A stretch of DNA of 64,000 nucleotides. Origin: Algoriphagus litoralis. Lineage in GTDB: Bacteria; Bacteroidota; Bacteroidia; Cytophagales; Cyclobacteriaceae. The notes under the pieces were generated by a model. That model made no database searches. It was not told the DNA's origin and saw nothing but the letters and a program-made list of their open reading frames with translations. The translations under genes were made by a program, and so were the position numbers. Numbering within the stretch: position 1 is the first letter of the stretch; every line of letters begins with the position of its first letter. Positions 16,402 through 25,114 of the stretch are shown here, piece by piece. The stretch is taken from positions 186,001-250,000 of the forward strand of contig NZ_QGOL01000002.1 in the NCBI RefSeq assembly GCF_003259255.1, in the 5' to 3' direction.

Positions 16402-19005
16402 ATGAGTAGATCCAAGGACGGGCAGGAAACTCCCCTGATGAAGCAATACAATGCAATCAAAGCAAAGCATCCGGGAGCTTTGCTTCTTTTCCGAGTGGGG
16501 GATTTCTATGAGACCTTTGGCGAGGATGCGATTGTGGCGAGCAAGGTCTTGGACATCGTATTGACCAGGCGGGCCAACGGCGCTGCTTCCCATATTGAGT
16601 TAGCCGGATTTCCTCACCACTCCTTGGACAATTACTTGCCAAAGTTGGTAAGAGCAGGCAATAGAGTGGCTATCTGTGATCAATTAGAAGACCCCAAATC
16701 TGTCAAAGGAATCGTAAAGCGGGGAGTTACAGAATTGGTTACCCCTGGATTGTCCTACAATGATCAGGTCCTTGATACCCGGAAGAACAACTACCTGGCT
16801 TCCATTTATTTTGGAAAAGAGATTCATGGAATTGCATTCTTGGATGTCTCTACCGGTGAATTTATGTGTGCTCAGGGCAATGCTTCCTATCTGGAAAAGC
16901 TGCTTCAGAGTTTTGCACCTTCTGAGATTATATATTCAAAAGCTGCGAAAAAAACCGCTGCCGAAATCATCAAAAACGAATACATCACTTTTTACTGCGA
17001 AGACTGGGTTTACCAATATGATTTCACCTACGAAAAGCTAAAAACCCACTTCGGAACAGCCAATTTGAAAGGATTCGGTATCGAGGATTTGGAGTCTGGG
17101 ATAGTGGCCGCAGGTGGTATTCTGTATTATTTGGAGGAGACAGAGCATCGGGAGGTACAGCACATTTCCTCCATTTCGAGAATCGCGGAAGAGAGATATG
17201 TCTGGTTGGATAAGTTCACGATTCGGAATCTGGAGTTGGTTTTTCCACAGCATGAGGGAGGTGTGCCCTTGATTCAAATTCTGGATCAGACTGTGACCCC
17301 AATGGGCTCTAGGATGATGAAAAAGTGGATGGTGCTTCCACTGAAGGAAAAACAGCCCATCGAAGAGCGCTTGAATGTGGTTGATTTCTTTTATCAAAAT
17401 TCAACGTTGATTGAAGAAATCCTTGCGCCACTTCGATTGATCGGAGACTTGGAACGGCTTATATCCAAGGTAGTGGTAGGAAGAGCGAATCCACGTGAAA
17501 TGAACCAAATCAAGCGGGCACTGAAGTCAACGCTTCCCATCAAGGAAATGCTCAAAGTGCAAAAAAATCCAACGCTGAAGCGCTTATCGGATCAGATTCA
17601 CCCTTGTGAGTATTTATTGGACAAAATCGAGCGGGAGCTCAAAGAAGATGCACCCATGCTGGTCCACCAGGGTGGCGTGATCAAAGATGGAGTAGATCCT
17701 GAATTGGATGAATACCGTGGTCTGGCGAATACCGGAAAGGATTTTTTGGTTAAAATCCAGCAGCGGGAAGTGCAGAACACCGGAATTTCCTCATTAAAAA
17801 TCAGTTACAACAAAGTTTTTGGCTATTATCTGGAGGTGACGCATGCCCATCGGGACAAAGTGCCCCAGGAATGGATTCGAAAGCAGACACTGGTCAACGC
17901 AGAGCGATACATCACGCCGGAGCTTAAGGAATACGAGGAAAAAATCCTTCATGCAGAGGACCGAATGCAGGGAATAGAACAAAAATATTTTACCGCCCTC
18001 GTCTTGGAAGCAGCTCAGTTCGTTACCCAAATCCAACAGAATGCCCGGGTTTTGGGGACTCTCGATTCGCTGTTGTCATTTGCACAGGTAGCTTTGACCA
18101 ATGGGTATTCCAGACCAAAGATTTCTGATACAGAGACCCTGGAAATCAAAGATGGAAGGCACCCTGTGATCGAAAAACAACTTCCTCCAGGTGAAAATTA
18201 CGTTCCAAATGACATTTATCTCGATCATGACAGCCAACAAATCATGATCATCACCGGGCCAAACATGGCAGGTAAATCCGCTTTGCTCCGACAGACTGCC
18301 CTAATCGTACTGATGGCACAGATGGGTAGTTTTGTACCAGCATCCTTTGCCAGAATTGGAATTATTGACAAGGTTTTCACGCGTGTGGGGGCCTCGGATA
18401 ACCTTTCCAAAGGTGAATCTACCTTTATGGTAGAGATGACGGAGACAGCAAGCATCCTGAATAATCTGTCCGATCGCAGTCTGGTCTTGATGGATGAAAT
18501 CGGTAGGGGAACTTCCACGTATGACGGGATCTCCATCGCTTGGTCCATTGTAGAGTTCTTACATAATCACCCAACCTTTAAAGCAAAGACTCTTTTTGCC
18601 ACGCATTACCACGAATTGAATCAGCTTTCTTCTGATTTTCCCAGAATCAAGAACTTCAATGTATCTGTTAAAGAAGTTGGTAACAAAGTGATATTTATGC
18701 GAAAACTGAAAGAAGGAGGAAGTGAGCATAGCTTTGGGATCCATGTGGCACAGATGGCAGGCATGCCAAATCCGGTTGTGTTAAGAGCTGCCGAGATCAT
18801 GGGACATTTGGAAAAAGACAAAGCGCTTACCGACAAAAAAGAGCATTTCAAATCCATTCCAAAGAATAATTTCCAGCTGAGCTTATTCGAAATGGACCCT
18901 AAATTCACTGAAGCTAAACAGCTTCTGGACCAGATCGATATCAACGCAATTTCACCTATAGAAGCACTTTTGAAGTTGCATGAGCTAAAAAAGAAATTGG
19001 ATTGA
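16402..19005 (+). CDS. mutS: DNA mismatch repair protein MutS
   Basis: The 867-residue protein is of normal MutS length. Near the N-terminus lies the mismatch-recognition motif FRVGDFYETFGEDA, which contains the F-x-E wedge. Connector, lever and clamp regions follow, and the ATPase has Walker A GPNMAGKS at about 619-626 and Walker B VLMDEIGRGTS. The C-terminal tail dimerises. It binds mismatches and recruits MutL in the cytoplasm. MutL is not in the window. The ATG at 16402 gives the standard short head before MKQYNAIKAKHPGALLLFRVG. Confidence 0.96.
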   Translation: MSRSKDGQETPLMKQYNAIKAKHPGALLLFRVGDFYETFGEDAIVASKVLDIVLTRRANGAASHIELAGFPHHSLDNYLPKLVRAGNRVAICDQLEDPKSVKGIVKRGVTELVTPGLSYNDQVLDTRKNNYLASIYFGKEIHGIAFLDVSTGEFMCAQGNASYLEKLLQSFAPSEIIYSKAAKKTAAEIIKNEYITFYCEDWVYQYDFTYEKLKTHFGTANLKGFGIEDLESGIVAAGGILYYLEETEHREVQHISSISRIAEERYVWLDKFTIRNLELVFPQHEGGVPLIQILDQTVTPMGSRMMKKWMVLPLKEKQPIEERLNVVDFFYQNSTLIEEILAPLRLIGDLERLISKVVVGRANPREMNQIKRALKSTLPIKEMLKVQKNPTLKRLSDQIHPCEYLLDKIERELKEDAPMLVHQGGVIKDGVDPELDEYRGLANTGKDFLVKIQQREVQNTGISSLKISYNKVFGYYLEVTHAHRDKVPQEWIRKQTLVNAERYITPELKEYEEKILHAEDRMQGIEQKYFTALVLEAAQFVTQIQQNARVLGTLDSLLSFAQVALTNGYSRPKISDTETLEIKDGRHPVIEKQLPPGENYVPNDIYLDHDSQQIMIITGPNMAGKSALLRQTALIVLMAQMGSFVPASFARIGIIDKVFTRVGASDNLSKGESTFMVEMTETASILNNLSDRSLVLMDEIGRGTSTYDGISIAWSIVEFLHNHPTFKAKTLFATHYHELNQLSSDFPRIKNFNVSVKEVGNKVIFMRKLKEGGSEHSFGIHVAQMAGMPNPVVLRAAEIMGHLEKDKALTDKKEHFKSIPKNNFQLSLFEMDPKFTEAKQLLDQIDINAISPIEALLKLHELKKKLD

Positions 19006-19057
19006 GTTTCTCAAAACCGTATATTTTATTCGATTTAAACTAACACACTTTTATAAA

Positions 19058-19855
19058 ATGGATAAGGTATTACTCAAAGACCTGAAGAAACAGGATAAGT
19101 ATACCAAATTCTTTAAGGATTGGAAGGAACAGGAGTTTCAGGGAGAAATAGATGAGCAAAAGCTCAAAGACGAACTAGCTACACTCAGCAAAACAATCGG
19201 TATGCAGGAGAGTCTAGTCATAGCCTGTTTTGACTATCGTAATTTGAATTTGGCGTTTTTTACCGGAAATGTGGAAAAACTGACTGGATATCCTGAATCT
19301 ATGTTTCGAAATAAGGGAATGGAGACGTCGTTTACCATGATCCATCCTGAAGATCGTCCAGAGCTTTTCAGATTTCAGAAAATTGTATTCGATGTATTTC
19401 ATGGTCTTTCGATTCCTGAGCGCCATACCTTTGAATTTTCATATACTACCCGTTGGGTGCATCGGACGACGGGCGAGGTGATCTGGATGACCTCCAAGGT
19501 TCGACCCTATGTGATAGATGAGGCTGGTAATTTCATTATGGACTTACACATCATCGTGCAGCTGCTTACAGCACCGAAAATCAAAAGTTACGATTGGAGT
19601 TACTCCTATTCCAAAGATGATGGATCAAAGATCATTGTGACCAAAAATTCTCCCATGGATAAGTCCGTAAAACTGACTTCCAAGGAGCGTGAAATAGTTA
19701 ACCTGGTCCTAGAAGGAAAGGAATCCAAAGAGATCGGAGAAAAATTGAACATATCAATTTTTACTGTGGCCACACATAGAAAAAACATTCTAAGGAAGCT
19801 TGGAGCCAAAAATGTAGGAGAAATGGTAAAGATTTTAGCCTCCTATGATTTTTGA
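19058..19855 (+). CDS. PAS domain-containing LuxR-family transcriptional regulator
   Basis: The protein has 265 residues. A PAS-like sensor covers about residues 55-180 (TGNVEKLTGYPESMF ... FSYTTRWVHRTTGEVIWM), and a LuxR/GerE helix-turn-helix covers about 200-262 (LTSKEREIVNLVLEGKESKEIGEKL). No receiver domain or kinase partner is seen, so it probably senses a ligand or redox state directly. Such PAS-LuxR regulators are frequent in Cytophagales. It stands alone, with mutS upstream and tRNA genes downstream. Confidence 0.82.
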   Translation: MDKVLLKDLKKQDKYTKFFKDWKEQEFQGEIDEQKLKDELATLSKTIGMQESLVIACFDYRNLNLAFFTGNVEKLTGYPESMFRNKGMETSFTMIHPEDRPELFRFQKIVFDVFHGLSIPERHTFEFSYTTRWVHRTTGEVIWMTSKVRPYVIDEAGNFIMDLHIIVQLLTAPKIKSYDWSYSYSKDDGSKIIVTKNSPMDKSVKLTSKEREIVNLVLEGKESKEIGEKLNISIFTVATHRKNILRKLGAKNVGEMVKILASYDF

Positions 19856-19922
19856 AATACCTGTAAATCAGCGGAAATTGGTGATTTTATCGATTGAATT
19901 AAAAAAATTATCTCTTTCAGCC

Positions 19923-19952
19923 TTGTAAAATTATTTTGTGGGCTTACCTTTG
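19923..19952 (+). promoter_or_regulatory. Bacteroidota-type vegetative promoter for the tRNA genes
   Basis: TTG at 19923-19925 (-33) and TACCTTTG at 19945-19952 (-7 box, consensus TAnnTTTG) are separated by 19 bases, which is the known Bacteroidota sigma-A geometry. Transcription would begin about 30 bases before tRNA-Gly. Confidence 0.7.
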
Positions 19953-19991
19953 CATCCACAATCGCCCAAGAACGTTTGGGTAATGACAAAA

Positions 19992-20067
<76 letters not shown>

Positions 20068-20068
20068 A

Positions 20069-20090
20069 AAAGCCCTTGCAAAAGGGCTTT
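20069..20090 (+). terminator. hairpin after tRNA-Gly
   Basis: AAAGCCCTT pairs with AAGGGCTTT over 9 bp with a 4-base loop. It is not followed by a longer T run, so it may be a weak terminator or a processing stem between the two tRNAs. Confidence 0.55.
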
Positions 20091-20152
20091 GTCATTTCAG
20101 GACATTGGGTTTTTATCAGATGTCGCTGAAGCGCTACTTCCGGGTAGCGTAA

Positions 20153-20236
20153 GCCGGGATGGTGGAATAGGTAGACACGCAAGACTTAAAATCTTGTGGG
20201 AGCAATCCCGTGCGGGTTCGATTCCCGCTCCTGGTA
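20153..20236 (+). tRNA. tRNA-Leu (anticodon TAA)
   Basis: Class II cloverleaf: acceptor GCCGGGA/TCCTGGT with two G-T pairs, D arm, anticodon stem CAAGA/TCTTG around CTTAAAA (anticodon TAA at 20187-20189), a long variable arm, and T arm GCGGG-TTCGATT-CCCGC. The discriminator A at 20236 is followed by CGA, so the CCA end is not encoded. Everything from the anticodon onward is duplicated 335 bp downstream. Confidence 0.93.
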
Positions 20237-20279
20237 CGATCAAAAAAGCCTCACAACCCTGTGAGGCTTTTTGTATTTT
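20187..20279 (+). repeat. direct repeat copy 1: tRNA-Leu 3' half plus terminator
   Basis: These 93 bases run from the first base of the TAA anticodon to the end of the terminator. Copy 2 at 20522-20634 matches throughout, apart from one extra C and a 19-bp palindrome insertion. The pair flanks the GIY-YIG gene. Confidence 0.92.
20242..20272 (+). terminator. terminator of the tRNA unit
   Basis: AAAAGCCTCAC and GTGAGGCTTTT form an 11-bp stem with a 6-base loop and a T run. It is part of the 93-bp segment copied downstream. Confidence 0.85.
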
Positions 20280-20284
20280 AAAGC

Positions 20285-20524
20285 ATGTTTACAGTTTATG
20301 CTATAAAGAGTCAGGTTAAAAACTACATCTATGTAGGAATGACGAGTGATTTGAGTGACCGACTGAACAGGCACAATTCTGGATATGAAAAGACCACAAA
20401 GCCATATGCACCATTTGAGTTAATTTTTAAGATTGAAAAATTGACAAGAGCTGAGGCTAGAGCAGAAGAGAAAAAACTCAAAACTACGTCAGGAAAAAGG
20501 TATTTGAGGTCTTTGATAAAATAA
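20285..20524 (+). CDS. GIY-YIG nuclease family protein (small, UvrC-N-like)
   Basis: The protein has 79 residues, the usual size of stand-alone GIY-YIG proteins often misnamed UvrC-like. The GIY-equivalent VYAIKS and YIG-equivalent YIYVGMT open the fold, followed by R26/R29 (SDRLNRHNSG) and a late acidic residue in ARAEEKKLKT, the expected catalytic set. It would nick or cut DNA. It has no regulatory or DNA-binding extra domain. Its ATG lies 5 bases after the tRNA terminator copy and its stop is the TAA of the duplicated tRNA anticodon, so the frame exactly fills the gap between the repeats. Confidence 0.85.
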   Translation: MFTVYAIKSQVKNYIYVGMTSDLSDRLNRHNSGYEKTTKPYAPFELIFKIEKLTRAEARAEEKKLKTTSGKRYLRSLIK

Positions 20525-20591
20525 AATCTTGTGGGAGCCAATCCCGTGCGGGCCTGCCTGCTGCAGGCAGGTTCGATTCCCGCTCCTGGTA
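20522..20591 (+). pseudogene. tRNA-Leu 3'-half fragment with palindrome insertion
   Basis: The fragment starts at the anticodon and lacks the acceptor 5' side, the D arm and the anticodon 5' stem. A 19-bp palindrome splits the T arm. It cannot be a working tRNA. Confidence 0.88.
20551..20571. repeat. 19-bp GC-rich palindrome inserted in the tRNA copy
   Basis: CCTGCCTGCTGCAGGCAGG has 9-bp arms and one central base. It is absent from the intact tRNA-Leu, so it is an insertion. It resembles the 15-bp palindrome at 2120 in layout. It is probably a REP-like element. Confidence 0.7.
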
Positions 20592-20596
20592 CGATC

Positions 20597-20627
20597 AAAA
20601 AAGCCTCACAACCCTGTGAGGCTTTTT
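20597..20627 (+). terminator. duplicated terminator after the GIY-YIG gene
   Basis: Same 11-bp stem and T run as at 20242-20272, within repeat copy 2. It ends the GIY-YIG transcript and insulates the following mechanosensitive channel gene. Confidence 0.85.
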
Positions 20628-20652
20628 GTATTTTTAACCAAACCTTTTTGAT

Positions 20653-21513
20653 ATGAATGATTTTAAGCTCCTTGGTTACGACAGCTGGTATTGGTTGGAT
20701 GTACTAAAGGTCACCGGTATTTCTCTTGCCATTTTAGTTGGATTTTACCTTCTGGCTAATTACCTACAGGGCCTGCTCAAAATTAGGCTCATCAAAAAGA
20801 TGGACGATCCCCTGCTGGCAAATTTCCTGTCGGTATTCTTCCGATTCGTCATTCTGTTGATTGGTCTGATGGTCATCTTCAGAGTCGTAGGATTGACAGG
20901 AGTAGTATCTGGACTTCTTGCTGGTGCCGGTATTTCAGCATTTGTGATAGGATTTGCCTTGAAGGATATCGGGGAAAATTTCCTTGCCGGAATTCTTTTA
21001 GCTTTCAAAAGACCTTTTCGTCTCGGCGATGTAGTGGATATTGGAAACCTTCGGGGGACTGTCATTTCTTTAAATCTCCGGGATACGCAGATTAAAACTG
21101 CGGATGGCAAAGATGTCTTCATACCAAATGCGCAAATCATCAAAAACGCGCTCGTCAATTTTACCATTGACGGATTTCTTCGCTATGATTTTATCATTGG
21201 ATTGGACTATGAATCGGATTATCAGCGGGCAATAGATGTAATCAGAGAAGTGGTCCCCACTGTAGAGGGAGTACTCAAAACCAGAAAAAAAGCTGATGTG
21301 TGGATTTCTGATTTGGCAGAAAGTACATTGAATCTACAGGTTACCTTCTGGGTAGATACACTGGATAAAGTTGCGCCTGGAGACATGGAAGTAAAGACAC
21401 AGGTAATTATTCAAACCCTAAAAGCCTTGAAAAGAGAAGGCTTCAATCTTCCCTCCCGAATTGTAGAGTTGAAAAATCATCAGGGATCAACCTTGAATAC
21501 TGGGGGTTTGTAG
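20653..21513 (+). CDS. small-conductance mechanosensitive channel (MscS family)
   Basis: The protein has 286 residues with three N-terminal membrane helices (about 18-40, 62-82 and 86-110). The third is the glycine/alanine-rich pore helix (GLLAGAGISAFVIGFALKD). It leads into the MscS beta domain (FKRPFRLGDVVDIG) and the C-terminal domain. It opens under membrane tension to release solutes in the inner membrane. It stands alone between the tRNA element and the CHAT cluster. Confidence 0.92.
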   Translation: MNDFKLLGYDSWYWLDVLKVTGISLAILVGFYLLANYLQGLLKIRLIKKMDDPLLANFLSVFFRFVILLIGLMVIFRVVGLTGVVSGLLAGAGISAFVIGFALKDIGENFLAGILLAFKRPFRLGDVVDIGNLRGTVISLNLRDTQIKTADGKDVFIPNAQIIKNALVNFTIDGFLRYDFIIGLDYESDYQRAIDVIREVVPTVEGVLKTRKKADVWISDLAESTLNLQVTFWVDTLDKVAPGDMEVKTQVIIQTLKALKREGFNLPSRIVELKNHQGSTLNTGGL

Positions 21514-21531
21514 TTTTCAGTTTTTCTCTAG

Positions 21532-21560
21532 TGCTGCGGAGGGGAGATTCTTTAGTCTCG
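21532..21560. repeat. REP-like stem sequence
   Basis: GTGCTGCGGAGG is followed by a GAGATT-CTTT-AGTCTC stem, the head-plus-hairpin layout of RAYT-type REP sequences in Bacteroidota. Similar but decayed stretches lie near 50306 and 51847. No RAYT transposase is in the window. Confidence 0.35.
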
Positions 21561-21612
21561 ATTTGGAGGCCTGGGTTCAACTTTACCGAAAAACTGACTG
21601 TGGATTTTTGTT

Positions 21613-21637
21613 GATGACCATTTTTCTTTTTTGCGAT
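21613..21637 (+). promoter_or_regulatory. ECF-like promoter, copy 1 (before TPR-CHAT protein 1)
   Basis: GATGAC (21613-21618), 15 bases, CGAT (21634-21637), preceded by T and followed by G. The spacing and boxes resemble ECF sigma promoters (TGAAAC-N15-17-CGT/CGA). It would give a leader of about 130 bases. A CCTGAA-AAAA-TTCAGG hairpin lies in that leader (21715-21730). Confidence 0.5.
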
Positions 21638-21773
21638 GAAGAGTATTATCCTCTTGAGCTAAAACTATGGCACTTTTTTTTGAAAATAATTTCCCGGTGT
21701 TTTTCAAACACTTTCCTGAAAAAATTCAGGTAAATTCCCAAACGTGTATTTGGACTTTTACTCCCGATTTAAA

Positions 21774-24700
21774 ATGAGGTCTTTTTTAACCGCCCTGGGA
21801 TTTCTTCTGAGTTCAGTTTGTTTTGGACAATCGATTCAAACATTGGATAGTCTGATTGAGGCTGGCAGCCCTGTCAAATCGCTGGAAATCATCTCTGATA
21901 GAATTTCAGCGATTGAAAATTCCCAAGACCAGGCTCTCCTACCAGAGTATCTTGGAGTTTTTGGAAGGGCTCATTTGGCGCTTTCTGATGAAAGCCAAGC
22001 GAACCGGCAGGTGGAGAGTAAACTTTCCAGTTGGGGAAAACTGCTGAATAAGCCTAAAGATCTAAAGAACCTTTGGCTGGCGGCTGCAATTTGGTATGAA
22101 TACATCGGCCAATTGGAAAATGCGTATCAGGCAGGATTTAAGTCTGTCGAATTTGCCCGAAATGAGCCTGGGATAACATCCAAGGAGCTTGGGAAATTGC
22201 TCTTGTATCTGGGCGCTTATGCGGTCAATCGATTGGATTTGACAGCAGCTAAAATTCACCTGAAAGAGGCCCAAACGTTGCTTGAAAAAGATCCCGATCC
22301 AGAATCTATTTACCAGCTCAATAGCTTTTTGGGAGATATAGCCTACTACGCCTCTCAGATGGATTCCGCTGAATATTTTTTGAAGAAGTGCCTTCAGGCA
22401 TTCGAAACCATGGAACCCTCTCTCCGAAACAGCCACTATCGACCCGCAATTGTACTTAACAGTCTTTCTGGCGTTCAGTCTGCACTGGGCAAAACTACAG
22501 ATGCCATCCAATCCATGAATGAGACTGTCGCTCACCTCAAGATTTTTAAAGACAATGAAAAAGAGCCCATCGAGCAGAAGAAAGGAAAGGTTTTTTATTT
22601 TCAGGCAATTGACAATTTGGGAGGAATCTACATGGGACTAGGGAATTTTCGAAAAGCCCAAGACCTCCTTGAGTATTCCTATGCCAAGAAACAGGAGTTC
22701 TTTGGACCTAACAGCAAAGATGTTTGGCTCTCTCAAATCCTGCTCGGGCAACTTTATTTCGAACAGGAGGAATCCGAAAAAGCCCGTAAAATTCTTGCTC
22801 AAGGCCTAAATGGATTCAAGCAAACGGCTGGTAGCCATATATTGTATGAGGCCGATGGCTGGTACACACTGGGGATGATCGAAGATGCCGCCCAAAATGA
22901 GGCACTTGCTCTTGAAAATTACCAACGCGCTGATTCTCTATTTCAGCAAGGATTGCAAGGAGAATTTGATGTGATTTACTTGGAGTTTTTGAAAAACTAT
23001 GGCCTGTTTTTGGCGGAAATCGGAATGGACACCCAGGCAATCCGTCAAGTTCAACAGGCCTACGAGTATGTCTTGGAAAATCAGGGAGAAAAAAGCCTGA
23101 TGGCTTTCCAACAGGAGTTAAGTGTTGGGGAAGTTTTTTTTGAATTGAGGCGTTATACAGATGCACAAATTTGGAGTGAAAAAGCCCTTGAGACACTGAA
23201 AACTCAGTTTTCGGGAAGTCAATCCCTGTTGGATTCGCTGAAGATCGAGCGGAATAAACCTCAGGCGATTCTACTTCGTGCCAAATCCCGCTATGAAAAC
23301 AGGCAGGATAAGGATCCCAATTTTCTCAAATCGCTTTTGGCAGAAATGGAATCAGGCTTGGATGCTTTGGATCGAAGAAAGTTTTTCCTTGAAAGTGATG
23401 AAGATATTTCGCTCATGATTCAGGACAATCAAGCTTTTTTTCAATTTGTAGAGGAACTCAATCTCCAACTCTACCAAAAAACCAAGGATAAGCAATATCT
23501 CGCCAAGCTTCTTAGTATGCATGAATCGGCCCTTTATCAGCGGATTCGAGCGCGATTGGAGCAAGCAGACCCTACAAGGTTTGGAAGCATTCCTGCTGAC
23601 TTTTTCAAAAAGGAACAAGAAATAAAATCTCAACTCCGCGCTTCCATCCAAGATTCAGAAAACGGTGTGGAGCAATACATCAAAGCCTCCAAGGCTTGGG
23701 AGGATTTTCTTGCTCAGGCCCGAAGGGATTATCCCGAATATGTTGAATTTCGCTACGCTTCCATTCAGCGCGATTTTGACTTGATCACCCGTCAACTTCC
23801 GGAAGCTACAGCTGTTGTTCGCTATCTGATCGTCGGCAAAGACCTGTTTGGAGTCGTTTTAGGAAAATCTGATCCTCAATTGGTTCAATTGGATTTTCCA
23901 ACAGCTGAGAAAATTCTAAAAACATTTCAATCCGATTGGGACGATGAGGAAAAAACCAGGACCAATCTTCACCAGCTTTACCTAGCGCTTTGGGCTCCTT
24001 TAGAAGGAGCGATACAAACCGAGCGTGTCTTGGTCGTACCGGATGGAATTCTTTTCAATTTAAATTTTGAAATTCTTACGCCCAAGAAACTTTCCTCTTA
24101 CTCTGACTTGGCTTCAGGTAGTTTGCTTACCAAGCACAGTTTCTCGTATCACTACAGTACCTTGCTCTTTTCATATCCTATTCAGAAACAGGCCTACCGA
24201 TCAAATTTTGCAGCTTTTGCTCCGGGTTTTTCTGATGAGATGAAAAAATCCTATCTCAACGAGATCTCCGATAGCTTAAAAATCGATCAATCCTACCTCA
24301 CCTTGATTCCACAGCCTTTTACAGACCGATTGGTAAGCACGTTGAAAGGGCTTTTTGGAGGAAAAGTGTATACCAAAGAGGCTTCGACGTTGAATCAGTT
24401 TAACAAAGAAGCTGGAAATCACCGGATCCTTCACATTGGTACCCATGCGGAGTCAAACAACACCAGCCCGGATTTTTCGAGACTGATCTTTGCCAAAGTC
24501 AATGGCCGGCCCGAGGAGGAAAACTCCCTTTATGCCAAGGACATTTATCAACTCGATATGCGATCAGAACTGGCGGTACTTATGGCCTGCGAGACTGGTA
24601 AACCGACCTTTGCACCCGGTGAGGGGATGATTTCCCTTGCGCATGCTTTCAATTATGCTGGCAGCAAAAGCTTGCTGACCGGCATCTGGAAGATCGACGA

Positions 24701-24977
24701 GAAGGCCAGCACCCAGATTGCAGAATCATTCTATCAATACCTTTCCGAAGGAAAAACCAAAGACAAAGCGCTTCAACTGGCCAAGCTCGACTACCTCAAG
24801 ACTGCGGAAGGTCGAGCTCTGTCACCGGAATTTTGGGCCGGATTGATCGTGATGGGTGATTCATCTGCCGTTGAATTTGATCCGGATTTTGGTCTTTGGG
24901 GTTGGATTGCATTGGGTATGCTCGTCTTAGTGATTTGTCTAGTTTTTCTTTTCAGAAAAAAAGCAAGCAGGGTATAA
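21774..24977 (+). CDS. secreted TPR-CHAT caspase-like protease 1
   Basis: The protein has 1067 residues from the chosen start. It has a signal peptide (MRSFLTALGFLLSSVCFGQ), then about 500 residues of tetratricopeptide-type repeats, a helical linker with coiled-coil potential, and a C-terminal CHAT domain with the caspase-type dyad His891 (HIGTHAES) and Cys939 (LMACETGKP). A terminal membrane helix (WIALGMLVLVICLVFLF) is followed by basic residues, which puts the protease in the periplasm. An ATG 30 bases upstream (21744) adds residues before the signal and is less likely. It is paralogous to the gene at 26820 over its full length. The substrate is unknown; the sigma/TPR pair downstream suggests signalling. 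Confidence 0.88.
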   Translation: MRSFLTALGFLLSSVCFGQSIQTLDSLIEAGSPVKSLEIISDRISAIENSQDQALLPEYLGVFGRAHLALSDESQANRQVESKLSSWGKLLNKPKDLKNLWLAAAIWYEYIGQLENAYQAGFKSVEFARNEPGITSKELGKLLLYLGAYAVNRLDLTAAKIHLKEAQTLLEKDPDPESIYQLNSFLGDIAYYASQMDSAEYFLKKCLQAFETMEPSLRNSHYRPAIVLNSLSGVQSALGKTTDAIQSMNETVAHLKIFKDNEKEPIEQKKGKVFYFQAIDNLGGIYMGLGNFRKAQDLLEYSYAKKQEFFGPNSKDVWLSQILLGQLYFEQEESEKARKILAQGLNGFKQTAGSHILYEADGWYTLGMIEDAAQNEALALENYQRADSLFQQGLQGEFDVIYLEFLKNYGLFLAEIGMDTQAIRQVQQAYEYVLENQGEKSLMAFQQELSVGEVFFELRRYTDAQIWSEKALETLKTQFSGSQSLLDSLKIERNKPQAILLRAKSRYENRQDKDPNFLKSLLAEMESGLDALDRRKFFLESDEDISLMIQDNQAFFQFVEELNLQLYQKTKDKQYLAKLLSMHESALYQRIRARLEQADPTRFGSIPADFFKKEQEIKSQLRASIQDSENGVEQYIKASKAWEDFLAQARRDYPEYVEFRYASIQRDFDLITRQLPEATAVVRYLIVGKDLFGVVLGKSDPQLVQLDFPTAEKILKTFQSDWDDEEKTRTNLHQLYLALWAPLEGAIQTERVLVVPDGILFNLNFEILTPKKLSSYSDLASGSLLTKHSFSYHYSTLLFSYPIQKQAYRSNFAAFAPGFSDEMKKSYLNEISDSLKIDQSYLTLIPQPFTDRLVSTLKGLFGGKVYTKEASTLNQFNKEAGNHRILHIGTHAESNNTSPDFSRLIFAKVNGRPEEENSLYAKDIYQLDMRSELAVLMACETGKPTFAPGEGMISLAHAFNYAGSKSLLTGIWKIDEKASTQIAESFYQYLSEGKTKDKALQLAKLDYLKTAEGRALSPEFWAGLIVMGDSSAVEFDPDFGLWGWIALGMLVLVICLVFLFRKKASRV

Positions 24978-24978
24978 T

Positions 24979-25003
24979 GATGACTTTTTGAGTTGCTTTC
25001 GAT
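24979..25003 (+). promoter_or_regulatory. ECF-like promoter, copy 2 (before sigma factor 1)
   Basis: GATGAC (24979-24984), 15 bases starting with five Ts, CGAT (25000-25003), then G. It begins one base after the CHAT gene stop and 136 bases before the sigma factor start. Confidence 0.5.
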
Positions 25004-25114
25004 GATCGAATAGAAAGTTTCTTTCCATCAATAGTACTAAAGTTGAAAAATGAGCAGAATCGATATTGGGGTAAAAAGCATTTAATAGTATCTTATCGGA
25101 GACTTCTCTGATTC

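Larger units (their letters stand above)
20280..20634 (+). mobile_element. GIY-YIG mini-element with duplicated tRNA-Leu 3' half
   Basis: Between the two repeat copies lie 242 bases (20280-20521) that consist almost only of the GIY-YIG reading frame. Its TAA stop (20522-20524) is supplied by the duplicated tRNA anticodon. The layout looks like insertion of a small nuclease gene at a tRNA with restoration or duplication of the tRNA 3' end, as integrative elements do. No integrase is present, so nuclease-driven copying is an inference. Confidence 0.6.
20522..20634 (+). repeat. direct repeat copy 2 of the tRNA-Leu 3' half plus terminator
   Basis: These 113 bases equal copy 1 plus one extra C in the variable arm and 19 inserted bases. 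It includes a second terminator at 20597-20627. Confidence 0.92.

Noticed and set aside
17486..17501. Possible third parS around CCACGTGAAA in mutS
   Set aside because: Outside the CACGTG core, five of the consensus bases do not match.
20522..20591. Second tRNA-Leu
   Set aside because: Only the 3' half is present and the T arm is broken by a palindrome, so it is a fragment.
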